Notes under the pieces: generated by a model | What the model was told of the DNA's origin: nothing | The model's database searches: none | The model's input: the letters and a program-made list of their open reading frames with translations, nothing else | In this document: positions 32,967 through 41,875 of the stretch, in pieces | How the letters are laid out: the number at the start of each line of letters is the position of its first letter | Position numbering within the stretch: position 1 is the first letter of the stretch | Origin: Actinospineispora acaciae DSM 45401 | GTDB lineage: Bacteria > Actinomycetota > Actinomycetes > Mycobacteriales > Pseudonocardiaceae | Assembly: GCF_000620785.1 (NCBI RefSeq) | Contig: NZ_JIAI01000002.1 | Location: forward strand, 248,001 to 312,000 | Reading direction: 5' to 3' | Length of the DNA stretch: 64,000 bases | Program-made: the position numbers and the translations under genes

Positions 32967-33893
32967 TCAGGGCGCGGTGTTGCCGACGGTGAAGCCGGCG
33001 AAGTCGATCGTCTGGTTGACCGGGCTGGCCCACGAGACGTCGCTGCCGCCGAAGAACGTCGAGAAGAACACCCCGTCGATGTGCAGCCCGCCCGACGAGC
33101 GGTAGTCCAGGTCGGCCTTCTGGAACACCTGCTTGCCGTCCAGCCACACCGTCACCGAGCCGTTCTTCTGCCCCGGCGTGTTCAGCTGCACCCGCTGAGT
33201 GATCTTCGTCCACTTGCCGGGCTGGAACGTCCAGGACCCGCGCCCCAGGCTGTCCCCGTACCCGTTGTCGCCCTTCGTGCCCGGCAGGTAGGCGTACACC
33301 TCGCCGGCCCCGTTGGTCCGCCACATGAACCGGGTGGAGAACCCGTCGTCCTTGTGCTCGCCCCCGCTGCCGGCCGACCCGCCGAACAGCCCCGGCAGCT
33401 TGCCGCCCTTCACGAACTGGAAGCCGGGCTGGAACCGCACGTTGTAGGTCAACGTCAACGCGTCGCCGGACTGCGGGAAGTGCGCGTAGACCTGGGTGCC
33501 GCCCTCCGGCCCGTGGCTCTTGCGGGCCGCCTGCGGCGACGCCGACCCCTTCGGGAAGCTCACCCGCAGCAGCCGCCCGCCCGGCGCGCTCGGGTCGGCG
33601 ACCACCTGGGAGCGCTCCAGCCCCCAGTTGCCCTTCTCGGCGGGCTTGAAGCCGGCGCCGAGGAACGCGGCCAGGGTGTCCGCCGTGCGCACCGGGCCGG
33701 GGGGCACCTGCGCCTGCGGGGCGGGCGGGGTCTCCGGCGCGGGCTGGTCGGCGGCGGGCGGGCTCGGCGGCGGGACGGTCGGTTTCGGGGCCGGTTCCGA
33801 TGAGCAGCCCGCGACCAGGCCCAGCCCGACGGCCAGCGTGGCCGCCAGTGCCCAGCGCGGTCGGCTTATCGTCCGCCGACACCTGTACCGCAT
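32967..33893 (-). CDS. polysaccharide lyase family 14-like lipoprotein
   Basis: A 308-residue secreted protein. Residues about 1-25 form a signal peptide with the lipobox LVAGC; a Pro-rich linker follows, then a beta-jelly-roll domain with FQFVKGGKLPGLFGGSAGSG, DDGFSTRFMWRTNGAGEVYAYLPG, GSWTFQPGKWTKITQRVQLNT and DGVFFSTFFGGSD (cited in part), all features of PL14 alginate/glucuronan lyases. The second of two adjacent ATG codons (33893) has GGAGG at the best distance. Likely attacks an acidic polysaccharide outside the cell; no matching uptake genes are beside it. Confidence 0.82.
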   Translation of the reverse strand: MRYRCRRTISRPRWALAATLAVGLGLVAGCSSEPAPKPTVPPPSPPAADQPAPETPPAPQAQVPPGPVRTADTLAAFLGAGFKPAEKGNWGLERSQVVADPSAPGGRLLRVSFPKGSASPQAARKSHGPEGGTQVYAHFPQSGDALTLTYNVRFQPGFQFVKGGKLPGLFGGSAGSGGEHKDDGFSTRFMWRTNGAGEVYAYLPGTKGDNGYGDSLGRGSWTFQPGKWTKITQRVQLNTPGQKNGSVTVWLDGKQVFQKADLDYRSSGGLHIDGVFFSTFFGGSDVSWASPVNQTIDFAGFTVGNTAP

Positions 33894-34022
33894 CATTGCC
33901 TCCGTCCGAGATCGTGGCTCGTGCCGGGCCGAGTCTGGTGGGCGGGGGCGCCGCGCGGCCAACCAATTGGTGTCCGGAATCGATGAGCGCGGCCGTGGCC
34001 GCGATGGCGGGGGCGTTACCGG

Positions 34023-34790
34023 TCAGTACGGCTTGACGAACAGGTAGATCCCGACCGCGATCCCGAACAGCACCACCGACCAGCGCAGCACCGGCTCCGG
34101 CAGCACCCGGGCCAGCCGCATGCCCAGGAAGCCGCCGACCAGCGTGCTGGGCGCCAGCGCGGCCACCGCCAGCCAGTGCACCGGGCCGCCCAGCGTGAAG
34201 ATCACCACCGTGACCGTGGCGATGACCAGCGAGAGCACCGCCTTGACCGCGTTCAGCCTGACCAGCCGGTCGTGCGCGGTCAGCGACAGCACCGAGATCA
34301 GGATCAGGCCGAGCGCGCCGCCGAAGTACCCGCCGTACACCGAGCCGAGGAACACCCCGGGCAGCAGCACGGCCCGTCGGTCCGGCCCGTCCGGCTGGGG
34401 CGCGCCGATCCAGCGCCGCAGCCACGGTGACAGCGCGAGCAGCAGGCTGGCCAGCAGGACCAGGGCCGGCACCACCGCGTTGAACACCGCGCCCGGCAGC
34501 ACCAGCAGCAGCGCGCAGCCCAGCCCGGCGCCGGCCACCGCGACCCCGATCGTGCTGACCACCCTGGCCCGCTGCCCGCGCAGGTCGGACCGGGCGCCGG
34601 CGACCATGCCGACGTAGCCGGGCCACTGCGCGATGGAGTTGGTGACGTTCGCCGGCAGCGGCGGCATGCCGACCGCGAGCAGCGCCGGGAACACCAGCAG
34701 GGAGCCGCCACCGGCGACGGCGTTCACCACCCCGGAGACCAGCCCCGCGACGAGCAGGAAGATCAACTGACCGGGGAAGGGTATAGCCAC
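34023..34790 (-). CDS. TauE/SafE-family sulfite/organic anion exporter
   Basis: A 255-residue membrane protein with about eight helices and the two family repeats: LVSGVVNAVAGGGSLLVFPALLAVGMPPLPANVTNSIAQ at the N-terminus and GVFLGSVYGGYFGGALGLILI in the second half (cited in part). Such proteins export sulfite, sulfoacetate or related anions, or import some organic anions. GTG start at 34790. The gene is alone; no sulfur genes are adjacent, so the substrate is open. Confidence 0.9.
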   Translation of the reverse strand: MAIPFPGQLIFLLVAGLVSGVVNAVAGGGSLLVFPALLAVGMPPLPANVTNSIAQWPGYVGMVAGARSDLRGQRARVVSTIGVAVAGAGLGCALLLVLPGAVFNAVVPALVLLASLLLALSPWLRRWIGAPQPDGPDRRAVLLPGVFLGSVYGGYFGGALGLILISVLSLTAHDRLVRLNAVKAVLSLVIATVTVVIFTLGGPVHWLAVAALAPSTLVGGFLGMRLARVLPEPVLRWSVVLFGIAVGIYLFVKPY

Positions 34791-34890
34791 GAGCGGGCAC
34801 GTTAACCCGGCGCCGCGGCCAGAAACGCTCTGTGACAGGCGCGGGTGCGAAGAGTCACAGGCGTTTCGCCCTATCTCACACCCGTCCGGG

Positions 34891-35955
34891 TCAGGTTCCG
34901 GCCCCGCCAGCGGCGAGAACCCAATAGTTGACCGGCGGGTCGCAGCGCGCCACGCCGTCCAGCCTCAGCCCGGCCCTGGCGAGCAGCGAGCGGAACTCGC
35001 CCTCGGTGCGCTCCCGCCCGCCGGCGCAGACCAGCATGTTGAGGTCGCTCATCAGCGTGCCGGCGGCGTCGGCCAGCCTGGTCGGGTCGTCCGGCACCAC
35101 GGGCTCGGCAACGTAGAGCACGGCACCCGGCGCCATCGCCTCCCGGCAGCGTCGCAGGATGCGGGTGGCCGCCTCGTCGTCCCAGTCGTGGATCACGCTC
35201 TTGAGCACGTAGGCGTCGCAGCCCTCGGGGACGGAGTCGAAGAAGTCGCCGGTCACGATCTCGCAGCGGTCCCGGACGCCGGCCTCGGTGAGCACCCGCT
35301 CCGCGTCGCGCAGCCCGGAGGCGGTGTCGTGGAGCACGCCCCGCACGCCGGGATTGGCGGTGAGCAGCCCGGCCAGCAGCGCGCCGTTGCCGCCGCCCAG
35401 GTCGGCGACCCGGCCGCGCCCGTCCAGCGGGCAGCGGGCCGCGATGGCCGGCGCGACCTCGCGGGTGTGCTCGGCCATCGCCGCGTTGAACACCGCCTCC
35501 TCGTCCGGGTGCGCGGCCAGGTACTCGAACGTGGGCAGCCCCGTCACCTGCTCGAACGCGGTCTGACCGGTGCGGACGCTGTACTCCAGCCGGCCCCAGG
35601 ACCGCCACACCGCGTCCCCGCCGAACAACAGCACCAGGTTGCGTATCGACCCGGGCGCGTCCGCGCACAGCAGCCGGCCGCCCTCGGTGAGCTCGAAGCG
35701 CTCGCCGTCCAGCGCGAACAGCCCGAGCGCCGCGCCCGCCCGGAGCAACCGATACAGCGCCGCCGGCTGGGTGCCGGTTCCCGAGGCGAGCTGCCTGGCG
35801 GTGGCCGGCCCGTCGGCCAGCCGGTCCGCGACCCCGAGCCTGGTCAGCGTGTGCAGCACCTGCGCGTGCATGGCGCCGAACAGCATCGGCATCAGCCGCC
35901 CCCGCTCGGCCGCTGCCCGCTCGGCCGCTGCCGGCTCGGCGGTGAGCTCGGTCAT
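34891..35955 (-). CDS. O-methyltransferase family 2-type SAM methyltransferase
   Basis: A 354-residue protein with an N-terminal winged-helix dimerisation domain (ADRLADGPATARQLASGTGTQPAALYRLLRAGAAL, in part) and a C-terminal Rossmann domain with VADLGGGNGALL (SAM motif), GDFFDSVP and LKSVIHDWDDEAATRIL with the catalytic His. It is typical of secondary-metabolite O- or N-methyltransferases. ATG 35955 overlaps the VOC gene stop, so the two are co-transcribed. No biosynthetic genes are adjacent. Confidence 0.9.
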   Translation of the reverse strand: MTELTAEPAAAERAAAERGRLMPMLFGAMHAQVLHTLTRLGVADRLADGPATARQLASGTGTQPAALYRLLRAGAALGLFALDGERFELTEGGRLLCADAPGSIRNLVLLFGGDAVWRSWGRLEYSVRTGQTAFEQVTGLPTFEYLAAHPDEEAVFNAAMAEHTREVAPAIAARCPLDGRGRVADLGGGNGALLAGLLTANPGVRGVLHDTASGLRDAERVLTEAGVRDRCEIVTGDFFDSVPEGCDAYVLKSVIHDWDDEAATRILRRCREAMAPGAVLYVAEPVVPDDPTRLADAAGTLMSDLNMLVCAGGRERTEGEFRSLLARAGLRLDGVARCDPPVNYWVLAAGGAGT

Positions 35956-36365
35956 CGGCTCTCGGCCGGCTGGGGCGCGGCCGGTTGGTAGGTGCCGAAG
36001 CACCACATGTTGCCCTCCGGGTCGCGCGCGGCGAACTCACGGGAGCCGTACGGCTGGTCGACCAGCCCCAGGACGATCTCCGCGCCGGCCGCCTCGGCCT
36101 TGCCGTGCAGCGCGTCCGGGTCCTCGGTGACCAGGTAGAGCACGGCCTTTCCGGTGTTGAACGGGCTGGACTCGTCGCGGCGCGAGCTGAGCATGATGAC
36201 GTCGTGGTGCCAGCCCAGGACGGCGTGGTTGACCCGTCCTTCGGCGTCCCGCGCGACCTCGGCGGGGACCATGCCGAACGCGCCGGTGAGGAACGCGATG
36301 GCCGCGTCGGCGTCGTCGTAGCTGAGGGTTGGGAAGACTGTCGGTGCGTTCTGGTTGAGTGCCAT
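35952..36365 (-). CDS. VOC-family glyoxalase-like protein
   Basis: A 137-residue VOC protein (PTVFPTLSYDDADAAIAFLTGAFG, HDVIMLSSRRDE, FAARDPEGNMWCFGTYQP). The form resembles the PhnB/glyoxalase-like group often annotated as bleomycin resistance proteins. It is divergent from an AraC regulator 34 bp away, which probably controls it together with the following methyltransferase. Confidence 0.88.
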   Translation of the reverse strand: MALNQNAPTVFPTLSYDDADAAIAFLTGAFGMVPAEVARDAEGRVNHAVLGWHHDVIMLSSRRDESSPFNTGKAVLYLVTEDPDALHGKAEAAGAEIVLGLVDQPYGSREFAARDPEGNMWCFGTYQPAAPQPAESR

Positions 36366-36399
36366 GTCGGCAGGCTAGGATGCACCGGAGGGAGACGGC

Positions 36400-37182
36400 T
36401 TGGACGAATGTGACCTGGGCTCGGTCGGTCTCGCGCCACGGCCCGTGGCCACCACCTCGACCTACCGGGAGCTGCTGCCGCCGCCGTCATGGCGGCACGC
36501 GGTCTACCGGATGTGGGAGCAGCGGACTTCCGACGGCGGTGCGGGCTACCCGCAGCGCGTGCTGCCGGACGGCCATGCCGACATCCTCGTGTTCGACGAC
36601 GGCCGCGCCGAGCTGGTCGGGCCGGCGACCGGGACGGAGATACCGGTGTTGCGCCCCGGTTCCACCGTGCGCGGGATGCGGCTGGTGTCCGACGGAGTGC
36701 GCGCGGTGCTCGGGGTGCCGGCCTGGGAGCTGACCGACCGCACGGTGCCGCTGCCCCAACTGGTGACCGGGCCGACGGCCAGGGCGCTGGTGGACGCCAT
36801 CGGCGCCCGGGACGCCCGCGCGCAGGCCACCGTCGCGGGCTGGCTGGCCGGCGCCGAGCCGGACGCTCGGGTGGCCGAGGCGACCAGGGTGCTGTGGCGC
36901 CACTCCGGGCTGGACGTGAGCGCCGTGGCCGACCTGGTCGGGCTGTCGCCGCGCCAGCTGCGGCGCGCCCTGCTCGCCGACGTCGGGCTCGGGCCGAAGA
37001 CGTTCCAGCGGATCGGCCGGCTGCAGCGGTTCCTGGCGCTGGCCCGGGCCGGCGGGGTCGGCGGGCTGGCCGAGCTGGCCGCGCACGCCGGCTACGCCGA
37101 CCAGCCACACCTGACCCGGGAGGCGCAGGCGCTCGCCGGGCTCACCCCGGTGGAGCTACTGGCCGAGCAGCTCGCCGAGTAG
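36400..37182 (+). CDS. AraC-family regulator
   Basis: A 260-residue protein. The C-terminal double HTH is visible as LDVSAVADLVGLSPRQLRRALLADVGLGPKTFQRIGRLQRFL and LAELAAHAGYADQPHLTREAQALAGLTPVEL (in part). The N-terminal half resembles the DUF6597 sensor domain of AraC proteins. The start is TTG at 36400, supported by CCGGAGGGAGA upstream. It is divergent from the VOC/methyltransferase unit. Its 3' end overlaps another AraC gene from the opposite strand by 27 bp. Confidence 0.88.
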   Translation: MDECDLGSVGLAPRPVATTSTYRELLPPPSWRHAVYRMWEQRTSDGGAGYPQRVLPDGHADILVFDDGRAELVGPATGTEIPVLRPGSTVRGMRLVSDGVRAVLGVPAWELTDRTVPLPQLVTGPTARALVDAIGARDARAQATVAGWLAGAEPDARVAEATRVLWRHSGLDVSAVADLVGLSPRQLRRALLADVGLGPKTFQRIGRLQRFLALARAGGVGGLAELAAHAGYADQPHLTREAQALAGLTPVELLAEQLAE

Positions 37183-37968
37183 CGCGGACGGGGGCGCCCC
37201 CGCGAGCCGGCGGAACTCCCTGACCAGGTGGCTGTGGTCGGCGTACCCGGCCTCCGCGGCCGCGTCGCTGATCGACCCGGTACCGGAGAGCAGCGACAGC
37301 GCGCGGCGGAACCGCAGCACCTGGGCGGCCGGCTTGGGCGGCAGCCCGACCTGGTCGCGGAACCGGGCCGCGAAGTGCCGCCGGCTCCAGCCCACCTCGG
37401 CGGCCAGCTCGCCCACCGGCACCGCCCCGTGCGAGCGCGCCAGCCGCCGCCACGCCCAGCGGACCTCGGGGTCCGCGGCGCGCCCGTCCGCGAAACGGGC
37501 GCCCAGCGCGTGGTCGAGCAGCTCGAACCGCTCCGGCCACCCGGGCAGCGCGGCCATCCGCTCGCCGAGGTCGCGCCACACCGGCCCCGGCAGCGGCAGC
37601 GCGTCCGGCGCGACCACCGTGTCGGCCAGCTCGGACATCGGCATGCCCAGCAGCCGGTATGCCCCCAGCGGGCTGAGGTCGACCTGGACGCAGGACAGCG
37701 CGCCGTCGTGCTCGGTGTCGACCGGGATCTCGTGCATGCCGGCAAGGAACGAGGTGAACGTGCCGGACCCGGTGGCCGAGCCGATCCGGATGGGCTCGCC
37801 GAGGCTCAGGATGAGGGTGACGCTCGCGGTCGGCAGCTCGCGCCGGAACATGGCGCCCTCGGTGCGCTCGGAGAAGCCGGCGACCCGCCGCACGTGCTCG
37901 CGCAGGCCCGGCGGCGGCCGGTGCGCCACCATGGTGCTCACGCTGGTTGTCGGGTCGGCCTCGGACAC
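37156..37968 (-). CDS. AraC-family regulator
   Basis: A 270-residue AraC protein similar in architecture to its convergent neighbour: a sensor domain (PTASVTLILSLGEPIRIGSA, SCVQVDLSPLGAYRLLGMPM) and the C-terminal HTH pair (GELAAEVGWSRRHFAARFRDQVGLPPKPAAQVLRF, ISDAAAEAGYADHSHLVREFRRLAG, in part). GTG start at 37968 with GGTGGGG upstream. Targets unknown. Tail-to-tail overlap of two AraC genes is unusual and could be an old inverted duplication. Confidence 0.88.
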   Translation of the reverse strand: MSEADPTTSVSTMVAHRPPPGLREHVRRVAGFSERTEGAMFRRELPTASVTLILSLGEPIRIGSATGSGTFTSFLAGMHEIPVDTEHDGALSCVQVDLSPLGAYRLLGMPMSELADTVVAPDALPLPGPVWRDLGERMAALPGWPERFELLDHALGARFADGRAADPEVRWAWRRLARSHGAVPVGELAAEVGWSRRHFAARFRDQVGLPPKPAAQVLRFRRALSLLSGTGSISDAAAEAGYADHSHLVREFRRLAGAPPSALLGELLGQ

Positions 37969-38046
37969 CCCACCAGTCTGGCAGCAACCCCGGACATCCC
38001 GGCCGCACGGATCATGGTCCCCGAAGTTCGCGCCGGTCGCCGGGCT

Positions 38047-38052
38047 TATACT
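38047..38052 (+). promoter_or_regulatory. -10 element of the rnpB promoter
   Basis: TATACT lies about 7 bases before the RNA's predicted 5' end and fits an actinobacterial housekeeping -10 box. No clear -35 is seen. Confidence 0.5.
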
Positions 38053-38058
38053 CGGGCG

Positions 38059-38465
38059 GGCGGACGAGCTGGCCGGGCGGCCGCGTCGGCGTGGACGGTG
38101 GCGACACCTGCCGCGCCGCCGAGGAAAGTCCGGACTCCGCAGGGCAGGGTGGTTGCTAACGGCAACCCGGGGCGACTCGCGGGACAGTGCCACAGAAAAC
38201 AGACCGCTCCGGCGCGCGAGCGTGCGGAGCAAGGGTGAAACGGTGGTGTAAGAGACCACCAGCACCCCGGGTGACCGGGGTGGCTAGGTAAACCCCACCC
38301 GGAGCAAGGCCAGGCAGCAGGCGTTCGAGGGCGGCCCGTCCGATGCCTGCGGGTAGGCTGCACAGAGCCCGTCGGCGACGGCGGGCCGAGATGGATGGCC
38401 GCCGAACGGAGCGCCGCAAGGCGCCCGGGAACAGGATCCGGCTTACAGGCCAGCTCGTCCGCTCT
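38059..38465 (+). ncRNA. rnpB: RNase P RNA, bacterial type A
   Basis: Conserved RNase P RNA elements appear in order: the P1 5' arm GCGGACGAGCTGGCC, GAGGAAAGTCCGGACTCC (CR-I) near 38112, ACAGAAA with the following helix, GTAAACCCC, GAGATGGATGGCC and ACAGGATCCGGCTTACAGGC near 38430-38449, and the 3' arm GGCCAGCTCGTCCGC closing P1. Ends are set by P1 pairing and are accurate to a few bases. It is the catalytic subunit that matures tRNA 5' ends. A TATACT -10 element lies at 38047-38052. Confidence 0.97.
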
Positions 38466-38636
38466 TAGGCCTGTGACCTGCCCGAACGCTGGTTCGATCT
38501 TGATTTGGGTCCTCGGCAGCCAACTTCGGCACGCGGTTCGGCCGGAGCGCGGTGTCGACCGCTGCCCGCCGCCTCGAGCAGCTTGATGTCGACCATGCTT
38601 GCCCGCGCCGGAATGCCATCGCGGCTTCTCTCGGGT

Positions 38637-38999
38637 TCAGCCGCTTGCCGAGGCGGTGGGCGCCACGGAGCCTGCCTTGGGTTCGGGTTTCATGACCAGC
38701 ATGAGCACGGCCGCGATCGCGGCGAACGCAGCGGCGGGCAGAAAGAACCCGCTTACAGCGGCGAGGCCGGCCCAGATGCATCCGAAGGTGGCCAGGGCGC
38801 ACAGGATGCGCACCCACCGCCGAGGGACCCACGCCAGGAACGCCAGAGCCAGGATGAACAGTGCCATCCAGAAGCCGGTAGCGGCGTTAGGGCCTTCCTT
38901 GCCTTGATTGAACACTGCGTCGCCCATGCCCAAGAACAAGGAGAATGCTATTCCGAGCAGTGAGCCTATCACTGCCATCGCGGTCATCCAGCTTTTCAT
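38637..38999 (-). CDS. small membrane protein of unknown function
   Basis: A 120-residue protein with four hydrophobic segments (MTAMAVIGSLLGIAFSLFLG, FWMALFILALAFLAWV, ILCALATFGCIWAGLAAVSG, FLPAAAFAAIAAVLMLV). I recognise no family. CTGGAG lies at a workable distance before ATG 38999; the frame reads further upstream without support. It sits alone in a gene-poor region downstream of rnpB. Confidence 0.6.
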   Translation of the reverse strand: MKSWMTAMAVIGSLLGIAFSLFLGMGDAVFNQGKEGPNAATGFWMALFILALAFLAWVPRRWVRILCALATFGCIWAGLAAVSGFFLPAAAFAAIAAVLMLVMKPEPKAGSVAPTASASG

Positions 39000-39135
39000 T
39001 CGTACTCCAGTGTGTGCTTCGGTGTTTCTGACGTCTTGAGGGTGAGACTGGTTGGTTGTGTAACCGTCGGCAGCCTGGACCGCGTTTGCCCCGCTCGCGG
39101 CCGAGATGGAGCGTGATTGTCGACATCGCAACCCG

Positions 39136-39600
39136 TTAGTTGACGTTGCTGCTGCTGGCGCACATGGCGACGGCGTAGGCACCTTCGGAGGTGACCTCGG
39201 AAACAACCTCGCCGTCGACGGTGATGCGGCAGGTCAGGGTGCCGCTACCGGCGTTCTGGGCGGTCAGCGTGGGCACGAAGAAGCCCTCTCCGGTGGCCTG
39301 GACCTCTCGCCGCCAGGGCAGCCGCGCCGAGGACACCTGAGCGATGGACATGCCCTTGCCGGTCATCCAGGTGATGTTGGACGCCCGACTCGCACCGGTC
39401 ACTTCGTAGATCACACGCCCGCTCGACACAGCCACGGCCGATGCCGCGGGTGTCGGTTGGTTGCCGCCGTTGGCGATACCGATGGCGACAAACAGCGCGA
39501 CCGCCGCGCCGAGCGCCCAGGGCCAACGGCGCCGTTTCGCCGGGACGGGCGTGCTCACATGGGTGTTCGGGGGCTGGTGGATGCTGGGCTGAGCCGTCAT
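39136..39600 (-). CDS. MmpS-family-like membrane accessory protein
   Basis: A 154-residue protein: short Pro-rich cytoplasmic N-terminus, one membrane helix (WPWALGAAVALFVAIGIA), then a beta-sandwich domain with VIYEVTGASRASNITWMTGKG, RLPWRREVQATGEGFFVPTLTAQNAGSGTLTCRITVDGEVVSEVTSEGAYAVAMCA (cited in part). The C-terminal pattern with two Cys and GAYAVAxC is that of MmpS proteins. In mycobacteria MmpS helps MmpL exporters, but no MmpL gene is near here. Stand-alone members are common in actinobacteria. Confidence 0.8.
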   Translation of the reverse strand: MTAQPSIHQPPNTHVSTPVPAKRRRWPWALGAAVALFVAIGIANGGNQPTPAASAVAVSSGRVIYEVTGASRASNITWMTGKGMSIAQVSSARLPWRREVQATGEGFFVPTLTAQNAGSGTLTCRITVDGEVVSEVTSEGAYAVAMCASSSNVN

Positions 39601-40302
39601 GGCCGTGTGTGCTCTCTCGCTGGAAGGGGTAGCGCTGACCTGCGCTATCACCGCAACCCATCGAGACCGCGCAGGCTTCGTTACGCACATCGGCACCAAG
39701 CGCGCCACATTCCCCCATTCGGCCGCATCGCCCGCTCCCGTTAACAAGCGGAGCTAGCTTCATGTGTGTCGACAATCCAGGACATTGGGCCTGTAAAACC
39801 CACGAGTGGCGTCGCGCCGCGAACTTCTAGGTATCGTCTCGGGCCGCAAACGGATGCCGGTGCCGATAGACGATAGGGATTCGGTTCGACCGCCTGAACC
39901 GGGCCGCGGTGATTTTGCGGAGTAGATCAGTCGGAAAGTCGCTTGGAGCGGCACGCCGAGTGTGCGGCGCCACCTGGAGTGGGCGGCAGGTGGCATGACC
40001 TTGGGAATCGGCTGCGCACTCGCTGATGACGGTGCCGTTGCGGGCGGCGTCCAGCATCCGCCGGGCGGCATGTTCGCTGATGTCCGGCTCGGCCGCCAGT
40101 CGACGCCGACCGGCGCCCTCCGCGATCAGTACCGCCGGCCGTCACCGGGTGCAGCCGTTGATCAAGGCGTGGCCGTCGATCTTGGCTGCGGGCCGGTGCG
40201 CGCGAGCGGCCAAGTCTCGGTATCCCTCAAATATAGATGAAAATGGAAACCAGTTTCAGTAGGTTCGTGCCGGCTGACGTTGGGACCAGGGAGAGGGCCG
40301 CG
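39601..40302. other. gene-poor stretch with possible gene remnant
   Basis: No convincing gene is seen over about 700 bp. On the minus strand between about 40228 and 39830 one frame has protein-like composition (EGYRDLAARAHRPAAKIDG, a stop, then RRRLAAEPDISEHAARRMLD), broken by a stop codon. It could be the decayed end of a DNA-binding or replication-type gene, but I cannot name it. The right end contains the palindrome upstream of the MFS gene. Confidence 0.3.
40238..40258. promoter_or_regulatory. 21-bp palindrome upstream of the DHA2 transporter
   Basis: TGAAAATGG-AAA-CCAGTTTCA pairs in both arms with one mismatch, in an AT-rich spot about 45 bp before the preferred MFS start. TGAAAAT half-sites are found in actinobacterial Zur boxes, but the arrangement here differs, so the cognate regulator is open. 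Confidence 0.45.
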
Positions 40303-41811
40303 ATGTGCGTGGAGCTCGAAACGCCCACCTTCGGGCGCCGGGAGCAAGTGGCCACGACGCTCGTCGCCGGCCTGTCGGTGATGCTGGTGATGCTCGACCT
40401 CACCGTCGTGAACGTCGCGCTCGACGCGATCAACGCCGACTTCGACGTGCCGCTGGCCGGCCTGCAATGGGTTGTCAACGGCTACTCGCTCGCGACCGCC
40501 GCGCTGCTGCTCACCGCGGGCTCGCTCGCCGACCGGCTGGGGCGGCGGGGCGTGTTCCTGATCGGCACGGTGGTGTTCACCGTCGCATCGGTGGGCTGTG
40601 CGTTCGCGCCCGGCGTGACGTGGCTGATCGTCGCCCGGATCGTCCAGGGGTTCGGTGGCGCGCTGGTCATGGGAACGGCGGTCGGTCTCATCGCCGGCGT
40701 CTACGAGGGTGCCGACCGCCGGCGCAGGCAGTCCGCGATCGGCACCTTCAGCGGTATGGCCGCCACGGCTTCGGCATTCGGCCCGCTCATCGGCGGAGTG
40801 CTGGTCGGCGTCGGTGGCTGGCGGCTGGTCTTCGTCGTCAACATCCCGATCGGCGTCGTGATCATCGCCGGCGCGCTCGCCTTCGTGGGGCGGCAGCGGC
40901 GCCGGGAGGGTTCGCGGCTCGACCTGTCCGGCGCCGCACTGACCGTGCTCGCCCTGTTCTTGCTGAACTACGGCATGCTCACCGGCACCGACCGCGGCTG
41001 GAACCGGCCGGATGTGGTCGCGGCGCTGGTGGCCGCCGGCCTGCTGCTGGGCGCGCTCCTGGTCCGCCAGCGGCGGCTCGGTCCGAATGCGTTGCTGGAC
41101 CTGAACCTCTTCCGGACCCCGACCTTCGTCGGCGCGATCACCCTCGGGTTCATCTCCCGGCTGGCCAGCCTCGGCCTTTACCCGTTCCTCGTCCTCTGGG
41201 TGACCGGGGTCATCGGCGGCACCCCGCTGGAGGCGGGGCTCGCCATGTTGACGATCTCGCTGCCGATGGCGGTCGTGTCGCTGTTCAGTGGACTCCTGGC
41301 CCGCCTCGCTCCGGCGCGGGTGCTCTGCTGCGTCGGCACGGTGGTCATCGGTGCCGGCCTGCTGGGGGGCTCCTCGGTCGTCGGCGCGGCCGATGACTGG
41401 ACCGCCGTGCTGCCGTTCTTGGTGATCATGGGCATCGGATCCGGTGTCGTGATGCCGCAACTGGTCGGCCTGGCGGTCGGCGTCGTGCCCGCCGACCGTG
41501 CCGGGATGGCCTCCAGCCTGTCCAACACGTTCTTCCCCCTCGGCACCAGCATCGGGGTCGCCGCCTATGGCGCGATCATGATCTCGACCGTGGCCGCCCG
41601 CGTCTCCGATCCCGATGCGGTGCGCGACATCGTCGCCGGACGCGTCGACGGAGTCCGCGCCGAGCTGGTCGCCCGGGCACGCGAGGCGTTCACCGCCGGT
41701 TTGTCGTCCGTCCTGCTCGTCGCCGGCATCGTCGTCCTGGCTTCGGCGGTTGCCGCGCTCCTGCTCATCCGTGACGGGGACGCCGTGCCTTCCCGTGTTG
41801 GCGACCGTTAA
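40303..41811 (+). CDS. DHA2-type MFS transporter (14 helices)
   Basis: A 502-residue MFS protein of the EmrB/QacA type: [11 protein letters not shown] in helix 1, [15 protein letters not shown] in helix 2, [12 protein letters not shown] between helices 2 and 3, and [10 protein letters not shown] with [14 protein letters not shown] in the antiporter motif C region. ATG 40303 with GGGAGAGGG upstream is preferred, because the in-frame ATG at 40237 abuts the upstream palindrome. It lies 64 bp before a YbtPQ-type ABC pair. An MFS gene beside such a pair is also found in metallophore loci such as ybtPQX. Either a metallophore or drug exporter is possible. Confidence 0.88.
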   Translation: MCVELETPTFGRREQVATTLVAGLSVMLVMLDLTVVNVALDAINADFDVPLAGLQWVVNGYSLATAALLLTAGSLADRLGRRGVFLIGTVVFTVASVGCAFAPGVTWLIVARIVQGFGGALVMGTAVGLIAGVYEGADRRRRQSAIGTFSGMAATASAFGPLIGGVLVGVGGWRLVFVVNIPIGVVIIAGALAFVGRQRRREGSRLDLSGAALTVLALFLLNYGMLTGTDRGWNRPDVVAALVAAGLLLGALLVRQRRLGPNALLDLNLFRTPTFVGAITLGFISRLASLGLYPFLVLWVTGVIGGTPLEAGLAMLTISLPMAVVSLFSGLLARLAPARVLCCVGTVVIGAGLLGGSSVVGAADDWTAVLPFLVIMGIGSGVVMPQLVGLAVGVVPADRAGMASSLSNTFFPLGTSIGVAAYGAIMISTVAARVSDPDAVRDIVAGRVDGVRAELVARAREAFTAGLSSVLLVAGIVVLASAVAALLLIRDGDAVPSRVGDR

Positions 41812-41814
41812 TAA

Positions 41815-41829
41815 TAATGATTTTCATTA
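41815..41829. promoter_or_regulatory. Zur-like AT-rich palindrome before the ABC pair
   Basis: TAATGA-TTT-TCATTA is a perfect 15-bp palindrome just after the MFS stop and 46 bp before the first ABC start. The overlapping 15-mer AATAATGATTTTCAT resembles the actinobacterial Zur/FurB box TGAAAATGATTTTCA (written from memory), sharing its complete right half. It does not resemble the IdeR iron box. Confidence 0.55.
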
Positions 41830-41875
41830 CGAGATACGGTTGACGGGTCATCGAGATCACATGGGGGGCCAGACG

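Noticed and set aside
40237..40302. ATG 40237 as start of the DHA2 transporter
   Set aside because: It abuts the 21-bp palindrome and has no ribosome site; ATG 40303 has GGGAGAGGG upstream.
41815..41829. IdeR/DmdR iron box
   Set aside because: The palindrome lacks the TTAGGTTAGGCTAACCTAA form; it is closer to Zur/FurB-like sites.
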